From Vicinamibacterales bacterium (GTDB lineage Bacteria; Acidobacteriota; Vicinamibacteria; Vicinamibacterales; UBA8438), in contig JASLOY010000123.1 in NCBI GenBank assembly GCA_030745255.1, forward strand, positions 1-8,783: DNA of 8,783 nt, given 5' to 3'. Under the pieces are notes generated by a model. The model ran no database searches, was not told the DNA's origin, and saw only the letters and a program-made list of their open reading frames with translations. Positions 1 through 6,823 of this stretch are shown one piece after another. Both the position numbers and the translations under genes were made by a program. The first letter of the stretch is position 1; each line of letters begins with the position of its first letter.

Positions 1-26
1 CATCTTAGCCCGGATCTCCGGTCGAA

Positions 27-53
27 GCTGGCGGGCCGCAATCGCCCGCCAGC
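27..53. repeat. Perfect 10-bp inverted repeat (hairpin) near the left edge
   Basis: Arms GCTGGCGGGC (27-36) and GCCCGCCAGC (44-53) are exact reverse complements around a 7-nt loop. The octamer GCAATCGC occurs in the loop/right arm (38-45) and again just after it (52-59). Neither strand shows a T-run beside the stem, so it is not a classical intrinsic terminator. It could be a terminator-like or mRNA-stabilising structure of a gene to the left, or a protein-binding site. The rest of 1-220 shows no convincing gene. Confidence 0.5.
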
Positions 54-133
54 AATCGCGAAACGCGGCCGCCGCGGCGCGCACCCCGCAACACGGCAGG
101 CCGGAAGGCCTACGACCCCGAGTGTCCTCGAGA

Positions 134-162
134 TTGAACCCGCACTTGACCTGCGGTAGGCT
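134..162 (+). promoter_or_regulatory. Weak candidate promoter for the PQQ-type gene
   Basis: TTGAAC (134-139) and TAGGCT (157-162) are separated by 17 bp and resemble -35 and -10 hexamers, matching consensus at 4/6 and 3/6 positions. The implied 5' UTR is about 65 nt to the start at 233. The match is weak and this is only the best-looking candidate in the region. Confidence 0.3.
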
Positions 163-220
163 GGCCGCCTCGATGGGCGTCGTCCGGTTGGAGAGCGTCG
201 GAACACACGGAACTACCTCT

Positions 221-225
221 AGGAG
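221..225 (+). promoter_or_regulatory. Ribosome binding site that fixes the PQQ-type gene start
   Basis: AGGAG lies 7 nt before the ATG at 233. This site and the signal peptide that follows favour 233 over the far upstream GTG at 122, whose extra 37 residues show no family resemblance and would bury the signal peptide. Confidence 0.75.
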
Positions 226-232
226 CCATGCG

Positions 233-1990
233 ATGCGTATGCAAGCTGGTGTGTCTCGAGGCGGCCTGGTCATCGCGGTTCTCGTAACGGCCTACGCGGC
301 TGCTGGGTTGACCGCTCATGCCCAGTCTTCTACGGAGTTTGTACCGGTCACCGACGAGATGCTCCAGGCGCCAGCGCCAGAGGACTGGCTCATGTGGCGC
401 CGGACGCTCGACGGCTGGGGCTACAGCCCGCTCGACCAGATCACCCGCGAGAACGTCGGCGACCTGCGCATGGTCTGGACACGCGCCCTAGGCCGCGGCA
501 GTCAGCAAGGGACCCCGCTGGCCTATGACGGGGTGCTCTACATGCCGAACCCGCGGGATGTCATACAGGCGATCGATGCGACCACCGGCGACCTGCTGTG
601 GGAGCATCGACGGGAGGTGCCGGACAGCGTGGGCGACGGCGGGCTGGTGACCAACAACCGCAACATCGCCATCTACGGCACGCGCATCATCGACACGAGC
701 ATCGATGACCACGTGTTCGCACTCGACGCCGAGTCGGGCGACATGGTGTGGGAGACCGAGATACTCGACTACGAGACCAATCCCGCCATGCAGAGCTCAG
801 GGCCCATCATCGCAAACGGCAAGGTCGTCTCGGGCCGAAGCTGTCGCAAGCCCGAGTCGTGCGTCATCACCGCCCACGACGCGCAGACCGGCGCGGAGCT
901 GTGGCGGCGCAGTACCATCCCTCGACCGGGTGAGCCGGGTGACGAGACCTGGGGCGACGTGGCGTTCGAAGACCGGCAACATGTCGGCGCCTGGATGGTG
1001 CCGAGCTACGACCCGACGCTGAACTTGATCTATATCGGGACCTCGGTGACCTCGCCGGCGCCGAAGTTCATGCTTGGCGGCACCGAGCTCGCGCACCTTT
1101 ACCACAACTCGACGCTGGCGCTCGACGCCGACACCGGCGAGATTGCGTGGTACTACCAGCACCTCATCGATCACTGGGACCTCGACCATCCCTTCGAGCG
1201 GCTCCTGGTGGACACCGCTGTCGCCCCCGACCCGTCCGCGGTCAGTTGGATCAACCCCAGACTCCAGACCGGAGAGACCCGTAGGGTGATGACCGGCATC
1301 CCGGGAAAGACCGGGGTGGTCTACACGCTCGATCGCGAGACTGGTGAGTTTCTCTGGGCTACCCCGACGGTCACACAGAATGTCATCAGCCACATCGACG
1401 GGGCCACCGGGGCGGTGACCGAGAACTCCGAGGTGGTCTTCAGCGGACTCGGCCAGGAGGTGCTCGCCTGCCCCTCGTGGATCGGCGGCAAAGACTGGGA
1501 GGCGGGCGCCTACAGCCCGCTGACCAACACGATGTACTATCCGCTGCGCAGCACCTGTGCGCGGGTCCTGTCGACGATGGACGGAGGTCTGGCGATCTAC
1601 CGACTCGCAGCCCGATTCCAGCTCGCGCCCGGCACCGAGCAGCTGGGAACCGTGCATGCGATTTCGGCCGAAACGGGCCAGACGGCCTGGATCCACGAGC
1701 AGCGATCCGCCACCATGTCGCTCGTCACCACTGGAGGAGGACTGGTCTTTGGCGGCGACGTGAACGGACGCTTCCGCGCCTTCGACCAGGAAACGGGCGC
1801 GGTGCTGTGGGAGATCAACCTCGGGTCCTCGGTGACAGGCTTTCCGATCAGCTTCGCGGTCGACGGCCGGCAGTCCGTGGCGGTGAGCACCGGCAACGCC
1901 GCGACCGCCTCGGGATTCATTCGCCTGACGCCCGAGATACGCCCGAGCGCCGGCAACAACCTGTTTGTCTTCGCGCTCCCGGAGCGGTGA
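233..1990 (+). CDS. Secreted PQQ-dependent dehydrogenase-like beta-propeller protein
   Basis: A 585-aa protein of the PQQ quinoprotein alcohol dehydrogenase family, expected to oxidise an alcohol or similar substrate in the periplasm. Residues 1-30 form a Sec signal peptide (cleavage after A-H-A30). The mature start W52...DGWGYSPL is typical of the family. Propeller tryptophan-docking motifs recur, for example AIDATTGDLLWE (113-124), ALDADTGEIAW (296-306) and AFDQETGAVLWE near the C-terminus. GGKDWEAGAYSP also matches the family. There is no CxxCH, so no fused cytochrome c; electrons would need a separate acceptor. The catalytic-Asp region reads DHWDLD (313-318): D316 is the likely base and D318 sits two residues on. 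Where known enzymes have GTGN (Asn binds the metal), this one has G269-T-S-V-T-S-P. C204 and C210 form an unusual C-x5-C pair. The gene stands alone and converges on the FMN gene. The family is secure; activity and substrate are not. Confidence 0.88.
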   Translation: MRMQAGVSRGGLVIAVLVTAYAAAGLTAHAQSSTEFVPVTDEMLQAPAPEDWLMWRRTLDGWGYSPLDQITRENVGDLRMVWTRALGRGSQQGTPLAYDGVLYMPNPRDVIQAIDATTGDLLWEHRREVPDSVGDGGLVTNNRNIAIYGTRIIDTSIDDHVFALDAESGDMVWETEILDYETNPAMQSSGPIIANGKVVSGRSCRKPESCVITAHDAQTGAELWRRSTIPRPGEPGDETWGDVAFEDRQHVGAWMVPSYDPTLNLIYIGTSVTSPAPKFMLGGTELAHLYHNSTLALDADTGEIAWYYQHLIDHWDLDHPFERLLVDTAVAPDPSAVSWINPRLQTGETRRVMTGIPGKTGVVYTLDRETGEFLWATPTVTQNVISHIDGATGAVTENSEVVFSGLGQEVLACPSWIGGKDWEAGAYSPLTNTMYYPLRSTCARVLSTMDGGLAIYRLAARFQLAPGTEQLGTVHAISAETGQTAWIHEQRSATMSLVTTGGGLVFGGDVNGRFRAFDQETGAVLWEINLGSSVTGFPISFAVDGRQSVAVSTGNAATASGFIRLTPEIRPSAGNNLFVFALPER

Positions 1991-2022
1991 TGACACCTCT
2001 CCCGGAGGGCCAGGGCCGACCC

Positions 2023-2577
2023 CTATGGCGTCGTGGGGGCAGGTCGAAACGAGTAATCAAGCAGATACTGCCTGGCGATTCGCCGAACGCCAAGGCGGAT
2101 GGACCGTGTTGCGCTCGCGACCGTGACCGTGGCCCCCGATACGGCATCGATGTCTTGGCCAACCTCGAACTGATCGAAGACGCTCTTGCCCGTGAATTGG
2201 TCGTGGAACCCGGACGTGTCGATCGTGAAATAGCCGAACGGCTCTCGATTCTCGATCATCTTGCTGCCGGTGAGGGTTCCCTCGATCGTCATCCCGACCA
2301 GGATCTTGATCGGGCCTGTGTAGCCTCGCTCCAGCGGCTCGAGATCGGTCGTGTAGAAGACGAATCCGGCCAGCACTCGACGGCCTGTTTGCGGGTCGGT
2401 CCTGAACGCTTCGAAGTAAGGCAGGTCGCCGGCTTTGAGTGAAAAGTCCGAGGCGTCGGGAAAAACCTCACGCAGTTGTCCAGCCTCTTGTCTGGCACGC
2501 GCCGCTTCCATGCCGGCGTCGGTACAGAGCACGACACTCGCTACCATCGTCGCAACGATCAGGCGACCACCGATCAT
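2023..2577 (-). CDS. Exported FMN-binding domain protein (NosR/RnfG-like)
   Basis: A 184-aa protein with one FMN_bind domain, the module that carries covalently bound FMN in NqrC, RnfG and NosR. The N-terminus (about 1-28) is a hydrophobic export signal, probably cleaved near A-R-A28. C18 does not sit in a good lipobox. The domain begins around G71 and includes GYTGPIKILVG (85-95), which resembles the NosR N-terminal domain. It ends with D144-AV-S147-G-A-T150-V-T. This is the ApbE flavinylation motif (Dxx[S/T]GAT), with T150 the expected FMN attachment site. Unlike NosR there are no transmembrane helices or iron-sulfur motifs after the domain; the protein is soluble. No apbE, nos, rnf or nqr gene is in view. 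GAGGTG (2585-2590) lies 7 nt before the ATG. It diverges from DUF1800/DUF1501 across a mirrored promoter region. Probable role: a periplasmic one-electron carrier; its partners are unknown. Confidence 0.87.
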   Translation of the reverse strand: MIGGRLIVATMVASVVLCTDAGMEAARARQEAGQLREVFPDASDFSLKAGDLPYFEAFRTDPQTGRRVLAGFVFYTTDLEPLERGYTGPIKILVGMTIEGTLTGSKMIENREPFGYFTIDTSGFHDQFTGKSVFDQFEVGQDIDAVSGATVTVASATRSIRLGVRRIARQYLLDYSFRPAPTTP

Positions 2578-2623
2578 GTTTCAGCACCTCGGCCGGGCTG
2601 TCCGCCTGGCTGCCCGGATGGTG

Positions 2624-2655
2624 CCTTTATACACCCGAGCGCCGCCGAGCGCACG
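2624..2655 (-). promoter_or_regulatory. Promoter-like arm facing the FMN-binding gene
   Basis: Read on the minus strand this arm runs CGTGCG ... GCTCGGGTGTATAAAGG, with TATAAA at 2626-2631 as a possible -10 about 48 nt before the FMN gene's ATG. No clear TTGACA-like -35 is seen. It is one half of an imperfect inverted duplication whose other copy is at 2697-2724. Confidence 0.5.
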
Positions 2656-2666
2656 AAATCGGTTCC

Positions 2667-2676
2667 ACGTCGACGT
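2667..2676. promoter_or_regulatory. ACGTCGACGT palindrome at the centre of the divergent region
   Basis: A perfect 10-bp palindrome. Its centre (2671.5) lies within about 2-5 bp of the symmetry centre of the two flanking promoter-like arms. That position suits an operator controlling both directions. No regulator gene is in the window, so the role is inferred from geometry alone. Confidence 0.35.
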
Positions 2677-2696
2677 TGACGGCGAAGAAACCTGGC

Positions 2697-2724
2697 CGTG
2701 CGGGCGGGGCTCGGTGTATAAGGG
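2697..2724 (+). promoter_or_regulatory. Promoter-like arm facing DUF1800/DUF1501
   Basis: Reads CGTGCG ... GCTCGGTGTATAAGGG, with TATAAG at 2717-2722 as a possible -10. It copies the minus-strand arm at 2624-2655 apart from a 3-nt gap, a 1-nt gap and two substitutions. The implied 5' UTR to the DUF1800 ATG is about 90 nt. The -35 is not recognisable. Confidence 0.5.
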
Positions 2725-2806
2725 TGCTGAGCAGGTTGCCAGAACGCAGATTCCGGATGAAGGGAGCGGCCCTACCCGAGGGACCGCCCTGGAATTGCCT
2801 GGAAGT

Positions 2807-2811
2807 GAAGG
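2807..2811 (+). promoter_or_regulatory. Ribosome binding site that fixes the DUF1800 start
   Basis: GAAGG lies 8 nt before the ATG at 2820, where a clean signal peptide begins. The same frame is open upstream to 2439, but the extra 127 residues run back through the promoter region and into the opposite-strand FMN gene, and look non-coding. Confidence 0.65.
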
Positions 2812-2819
2812 TCCACCCC

Positions 2820-4664
2820 ATGACGACTCGACACCACCGTTGGGCGGCCGTGGCGGGCACCGTGTTGACGCTCGCCATCACCGGTCACGCCGTTTCAGCA
2901 CAGCAAGAGGCCTGGTCGCCAGGACCGGCGTCCTGGAAAGGGGACCTGACCCCGATTACCGCCGCTGACTGGAGCTACGACCGCGCCGAGCATCTGCTGG
3001 GCCGCGCCGGCTTCAGCGGCACACCAGACGAGATCCAGAAGCTGGCGGACATGACGCCCGAGGCGGCGGTCCGCTCGCTGGTCGAGTACGACGGCATCCC
3101 GAACGACCACCTCGTGCCGTTCGAGCACTCCGGCTTCTTCGACGACTCGCTGGCGGACTTCCCGCCCAGCCGTCCCGCCGCCACGGAACTGGCGATGGAG
3201 ACCGGCGAGAGCATGGGCATCCAGGTGAAGCCGGAGGGCGTCAACCGCCACATGCAGCCGGTCTCCGACCGGTTCTTCTACTGGCTGCGGGCCTCCCAAC
3301 TCGAGGCGCGGCGGGTCGCCTACTGGTGGGCCGAGCGGATGCTCGACACCCACCGACCGCTCCAGGAGAAGCTGGCGCTGTTCTGGCACGGACATTTCGC
3401 GACCGCCGAGGGCAAGGTTCGCGACTACCGGAAGATGCTCGGGCAGGTCGAGATGTTCGAACGCCACGCCGCCGGCAACTTCGGGGACCTGGCCGAGGCG
3501 GTCGCCAAGGACCCGGGCATGCTCTACTACCTGGACGCCGGGGTGAACGTGAAGGGGGCCGCCAACGAGAACTTCGCCCGCGAGGTGATGGAGCTCTTCA
3601 CGATGGGCGTCGGCAACTACAGCGAGCAGGACGTCCGGGAGGCGGCGCGCGCGTTCACCGGCTGGAACTACAACAACCTCGAATTCGTGGTGAACGCCGA
3701 GCTGCACGACGACGGCGAAAAGACGTTCCTGGGCCGCACCGGGAACTTCGACGGCGTCGACGTGCTGAACATCATTCTCGAGCAGCCGGTCACCGCGGAG
3801 TACATCGCGGCCAAGCTCTACCGGTTCTTCGTTCGGGATGACCCGGGCGAGGCGCTCGCCAGTGAGCTCGGCGCCCTTTTCCGCAACGCCGACTACGAGC
3901 TGCGGCCGCTGCTGACCGCCATTTTTCTGTCGCGCGATTTCTACAGCGAGGCCTCCTACGGGGCGCACATCAAGGGTCCGGTCGAGCATGTCATCACGAT
4001 GCTCAACCAGCTGGGCGCGGAGGATGTGCCCGGTGTGCCAGACTTCAACAGCACTACGACCGGCCTGGGACAGCAACTGTTGAACCCCCCGTCGGTGGCC
4101 GGCTGGGCCCAGGGGCAGTCGTGGATCACGCCCGCGCTGCTGCAGCGGCGCGGCAACGTGGCGTTCGGCTACCTCTTTCCGGGCGTGGTCGGGTTCCGCG
4201 ACCCGAACTTCCTGTCGCGGGGCGGCGACGGCACCATCGGTGAGCGGCTTCGGAGCGGACAGAACTTCACATCGGCAATCGCGCTGGACCCGACCGCCGA
4301 GCAGACGGCCTTCAACATGGCGGCCCGCGAGCGGGACGAGCTGTTCAACACGCGGGTCTCCGGCTACCGCGCCTGGGCCACCGCGATGCAGAAGCTGATT
4401 CCGACGCCACGCGGCGCCGCGCGGGTCGACATGACCCGGATGGTGCTCGACACCGGCGCGACCACGACGACCGAGGCGGTCGATCACCTGTTGGGCCGGC
4501 TCCTGCGGATGCCGGTGTCGGAGGACTTCCGCACCGGCCTCATCCAGCTGCTCGGCGATGAGCTCGGCACCGACGATCTCCGCCGCGCAGAAACCTACCT
4601 GGAAGACCCCTTGCGCATGGTGACCCACCTCATCATGAGCAGCCCCGAATACCAGATCGATTAG
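2820..4664 (+). CDS. Secreted DUF1800 family protein
   Basis: A 614-aa protein of the DUF1800 family, widespread in Acidobacteriota, Planctomycetes and Proteobacteria and of unknown biochemical function. Residues 1-27 are a Sec signal peptide (cleavage after A-V-S-A27, before QQ). Family landmarks are visible in order: H58-LLGRAGFSGTPDEI near the mature N-terminus, FWHGHF with H190 and H192, and the strongly conserved N249-E-N-F-A-R-E-V-M-E-L-F-T-M-G. YSEQDVREAARAFTGW follows, then NPPSVAGWAQGQSW in the C-terminal half. The length is within the family's usual range and no part is missing. It is the first gene of a two-gene unit: only 13 nt separate its stop from the DUF1501 start. That arrangement recurs in many genomes, and the two proteins are presumed to act together in the envelope. 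Expression probably starts from the promoter-like arm at 2697-2724. Confidence 0.9.
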   Translation: MTTRHHRWAAVAGTVLTLAITGHAVSAQQEAWSPGPASWKGDLTPITAADWSYDRAEHLLGRAGFSGTPDEIQKLADMTPEAAVRSLVEYDGIPNDHLVPFEHSGFFDDSLADFPPSRPAATELAMETGESMGIQVKPEGVNRHMQPVSDRFFYWLRASQLEARRVAYWWAERMLDTHRPLQEKLALFWHGHFATAEGKVRDYRKMLGQVEMFERHAAGNFGDLAEAVAKDPGMLYYLDAGVNVKGAANENFAREVMELFTMGVGNYSEQDVREAARAFTGWNYNNLEFVVNAELHDDGEKTFLGRTGNFDGVDVLNIILEQPVTAEYIAAKLYRFFVRDDPGEALASELGALFRNADYELRPLLTAIFLSRDFYSEASYGAHIKGPVEHVITMLNQLGAEDVPGVPDFNSTTTGLGQQLLNPPSVAGWAQGQSWITPALLQRRGNVAFGYLFPGVVGFRDPNFLSRGGDGTIGERLRSGQNFTSAIALDPTAEQTAFNMAARERDELFNTRVSGYRAWATAMQKLIPTPRGAARVDMTRMVLDTGATTTTEAVDHLLGRLLRMPVSEDFRTGLIQLLGDELGTDDLRRAETYLEDPLRMVTHLIMSSPEYQID

Positions 4665-4677
4665 CAGGTGTATCACC

Positions 4678-5928
4678 ATGACCAATCGAAGCAAGAAGCT
4701 GTGCGAACAGAGCGGCGTCTCCCGCCGGCAGGCGCTCAAGATTGGCGCGCAGGGCATCGGCCTGGGAATTCTGGGCGGTGTCAGTCCGCTGCCGCCGATG
4801 TTTGGGGCGGCGTCGACCGCGCTGGCGGCCACCCCAGGCAAGATCCTGGTGGTGTTCGAATGGTTCGGCGGCTACGACGGCCTGAGCACGTTCGTACCCT
4901 ACGGAGACGACGCGCTCTACCAGCAACGTCCGAACGTCGGTGTCCGGGAAGCGGACGTCATCAAGGTCGACGACCACTTCGGGTTCCAGAAATCGATGGT
5001 CGGCATGCACCGGCTCTGGGACGAGGGCAATGCCGCCCTCATCCACGGCGCCGGCTACGACCAACCGTCGTTCTCCCACTTCGCCTCCAGCTCGTTCTGG
5101 CACACCGGCGCCCCCAACAGCGGCGAGCCCTACGGCTGGTACGGCCGGACGGCGGACGCCCTCGACCCGAAGGGCACGCCGAACTACCTGGTCAACATTT
5201 CGGCGACCCAGACCCTGGCGGTCCGCGCCCGCGACCACGTGCCGGTGGTCTTCCAGGATCCGAACGGGTTCCGCCGCGACCTGTTTCACCCGCAGCAGGC
5301 TCAGATCGAACGGATCGGCACCGGACAGGAGCCGCGCAACGACACCCACCGGTTCTTGCTCGACGTGAACCAGAGCGCCCGCGAGGCCTCGGCCCTCGTG
5401 CGCCAGGCGTGGCAGAACTACGCCCGGACGCGCACGCCGGACCTGCGGCTGCTCGACCTCGACAAGGTAGTGGCGCTCATCGAGAACGACTTCCCGGCGC
5501 GGCTCTACTACGTGCGGCTGCGGAACAGCCTGTTCGATACGCACGTGAACCAGGAGAGCCCATTCGACCGGCAGGTGCAGTACTGCTCGGACGCAGTTTG
5601 GGGCTTCTTTGAAGAGATGAAACGGCTCGGCAAGCAGGACGAGGTCGCCATCCTCATCCACAGCGAGTTCGGCCGGCGCGTTCCGGAGAACACCAGCCTG
5701 GGCACCGACCACGGCACCGCCAACGTCTCGTTCGTGCTCGGCGGCGGCGTCAAGGGCGGGCAGTATGGCACCCCGCCCAGCCTGACCGACCTCATTCTCG
5801 GCGGCAATCTGCAGCACACCACGGACTTCCGACGAGTCTACGCCACGCTCATCGAGGAGTTCCTGGGACACTCCAAATCGGAGGATGTGCTGGGGGGCAA
5901 GTTCGAGACCCTGGACATGTTCACGTAA
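4678..5928 (+). CDS. Tat-exported DUF1501 family protein
   Basis: A 416-aa protein of the DUF1501 family, related to the alkaline phosphatase/sulfatase superfamily but of unproven activity. The N-terminus carries a twin-arginine signal, S15-R-R-Q-A-L-K21, then a hydrophobic stretch and probable cleavage near A-L-A50. The fold starts at LVVFEWFGGYDGLSTFVPYGDD. The usual GGNDGL is GGYDGL here, with Y66 replacing Asn but D67 kept. Other signatures are H123-GAGYDQPSFSHF with H134, and S329-EFGRRVPEN followed by G-T-D344-H345-G, where the D-H pair resembles a metal-binding site. Near the end is the usual GG.VKGG.YG motif. AGGTG (4666-4670) lies 7 nt before the ATG and just after the DUF1800 stop, so the genes are probably co-transcribed. 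DUF1800 has a Sec signal while this partner has a Tat signal, suggesting that DUF1501 folds, perhaps with a metal, before export. Confidence 0.92.
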   Translation: MTNRSKKLCEQSGVSRRQALKIGAQGIGLGILGGVSPLPPMFGAASTALAATPGKILVVFEWFGGYDGLSTFVPYGDDALYQQRPNVGVREADVIKVDDHFGFQKSMVGMHRLWDEGNAALIHGAGYDQPSFSHFASSSFWHTGAPNSGEPYGWYGRTADALDPKGTPNYLVNISATQTLAVRARDHVPVVFQDPNGFRRDLFHPQQAQIERIGTGQEPRNDTHRFLLDVNQSAREASALVRQAWQNYARTRTPDLRLLDLDKVVALIENDFPARLYYVRLRNSLFDTHVNQESPFDRQVQYCSDAVWGFFEEMKRLGKQDEVAILIHSEFGRRVPENTSLGTDHGTANVSFVLGGGVKGGQYGTPPSLTDLILGGNLQHTTDFRRVYATLIEEFLGHSKSEDVLGGKFETLDMFT

Positions 5929-5968
5929 CTCCGCCGGCAGGTCGGTGGCGTCGTTCCGTTCTGCGACG

Positions 5969-6823
5969 TCAGTGGCTCATCGCATAGATGATCGTGTTGA
6001 CAGTGATCTCGATCGCGTAGGTCGAGTACCTCAGCGGGTAGTACGGATGCTCGGCCCACTCCCAGGCGTCGCCGATGTCGGTGTTCCAGTTGATGATGAC
6101 CATCAAGCGCCCATCTTCGTCGAAGATGCCACGCACATGCGGCGTGATCCCGTCTCGTTGCCAGGTCGGCCCACCCTGGGCTCGATAGAGCGACGGAACC
6201 TGGACGATCTCGTCGATGTCATAGACCGTGTTGAAGATCGGGTGTTCGAGCGGCACGTCGGCGATTGGGTATTCGGGTAGCACCCGCCTGATTTCCCGTT
6301 CGAAATTCTCCCAGTCCCACGTTCCCCAGAAGTCGTCGATCATCAGGAACCCGCCCGCCAGCAGGTAGTCGCGCAGCCCCCGCGCCTCCGGCTCGGTCAT
6401 GTTCATGTAGCCCACTTCCAGGGCGTAGAGGAACGGATACCGGCGTAGCTCGGGGTCGTCGAGCTGGATGGCGTTCTCCCCTTCGTAGGCGTCGAGGTCG
6501 ACCAGGCGGTCGATGATGGTGAGAAACTGGCGGTCGGCCTTCGGATAGTCCGTGGCCCACGACCCGCCCCAGCCGCCCCGACCGGCGCCGCTGTAGATCG
6601 CCCGCGTGAAGAAGAACTCGCGCCCGTCGGCACTCGGGTTCTGGAGTGTCGGCCTGACGTCCTCCCGCCGGAACACCGGCTGCCCCTGCGCTTCGGCCGC
6701 CTCGAACCGCGGCGCCGGCGCGGCCCGCGCGGTCTGCCACCACGCCCCGCAGGCGCCTCCGATGACCGCCGTTGTGACCAGCCCGGCCCGGAGGATGCGC
6801 CGCGCTCTCCTCGGTGTCGTCAT
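5969..6823 (-). CDS. Exported DUF4159 family protein
   Basis: A 284-aa protein whose main part matches DUF4159. Residues 1-34 form a basic, hydrophobic signal (RRARRILRAG then a short apolar core, cleavage near A-R-A34). Domain landmarks are FFFTRAIYSG, WATDYPKADRQF, the PFLYALEVGYM segment, YLLAGGFLMIDDFWG, LEHPIFN, GI.DE.GRLMVI and the C-terminal ITVNTIIYAMSH. DUF4159 has a Rossmann-like layout and unknown function. It is often found with MoxR/BatA-type genes or as a second domain, but here it stands alone. The ATG has no Shine-Dalgarno-like purine run ahead of it. Its ATG instead overlaps, as ATGA, the stop codon of a 40-codon reading frame upstream, so translation is probably coupled. It converges on DUF1501 with a 40-nt gap and no clear terminator. 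Confidence 0.87.
   Translation of the reverse strand: MTTPRRARRILRAGLVTTAVIGGACGAWWQTARAAPAPRFEAAEAQGQPVFRREDVRPTLQNPSADGREFFFTRAIYSGAGRGGWGGSWATDYPKADRQFLTIIDRLVDLDAYEGENAIQLDDPELRRYPFLYALEVGYMNMTEPEARGLRDYLLAGGFLMIDDFWGTWDWENFEREIRRVLPEYPIADVPLEHPIFNTVYDIDEIVQVPSLYRAQGGPTWQRDGITPHVRGIFDEDGRLMVIINWNTDIGDAWEWAEHPYYPLRYSTYAIEITVNTIIYAMSH

Noticed and set aside
1..3. ATG on the minus strand at the window edge, possibly the start of a leftward gene
   Set aside because: GGAG lies about 12 nt before it, which is a little far, and nothing downstream is visible, so it cannot be supported as a feature.
98..111. AGGCC-GGAA-GGCCT mini hairpin
   Set aside because: The five-bp stem has a GNRA-like loop, but there is no context and such stems are frequent at this base composition.
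122..232. Upstream GTG start that would add 37 residues to the PQQ-type protein
   Set aside because: AGGAG at 221-225 and a clean signal peptide place the start at 233. The added residues overlap the only promoter candidate.
313..318. Calling the PQQ-type protein a lanthanide-dependent XoxF (motif at residues 313-318)
   Set aside because: The D-x-D spacing fits, but the metal-binding Asn position is changed and the rest of the sequence is not close to XoxF.
797..1996. Open frame of 399 codons on the minus strand opposite the PQQ-type gene
   Set aside because: Shadow of the propeller gene; no signal, motif or ribosome site supports it.
1976..2007. CTCCCGGAG repeated at 1976-1984 and 1999-2007 between convergent genes
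   Set aside because: Each copy is nearly palindromic but too short to form a stable hairpin with a real loop, and there is no T-run. Probably chance in GC-rich DNA.
2895..4841. Open frame of 648 codons on the minus strand opposite DUF1800
   Set aside because: It mirrors the codon structure of a gene with strong family matches. Its product is low-complexity, rich in R, V, E and L, with no recognisable domain. It is a high-GC shadow frame.
4633..5871. Open frame of 412 codons on the minus strand opposite DUF1501
   Set aside because: Same reasoning: it lies antisense to a gene carrying all DUF1501 signatures and its product resembles no known protein.
5929..5968. Terminator between DUF1501 and DUF4159
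   Set aside because: Only a broken CGCC/GGCG pairing is present, with no T-run; not enough to call.
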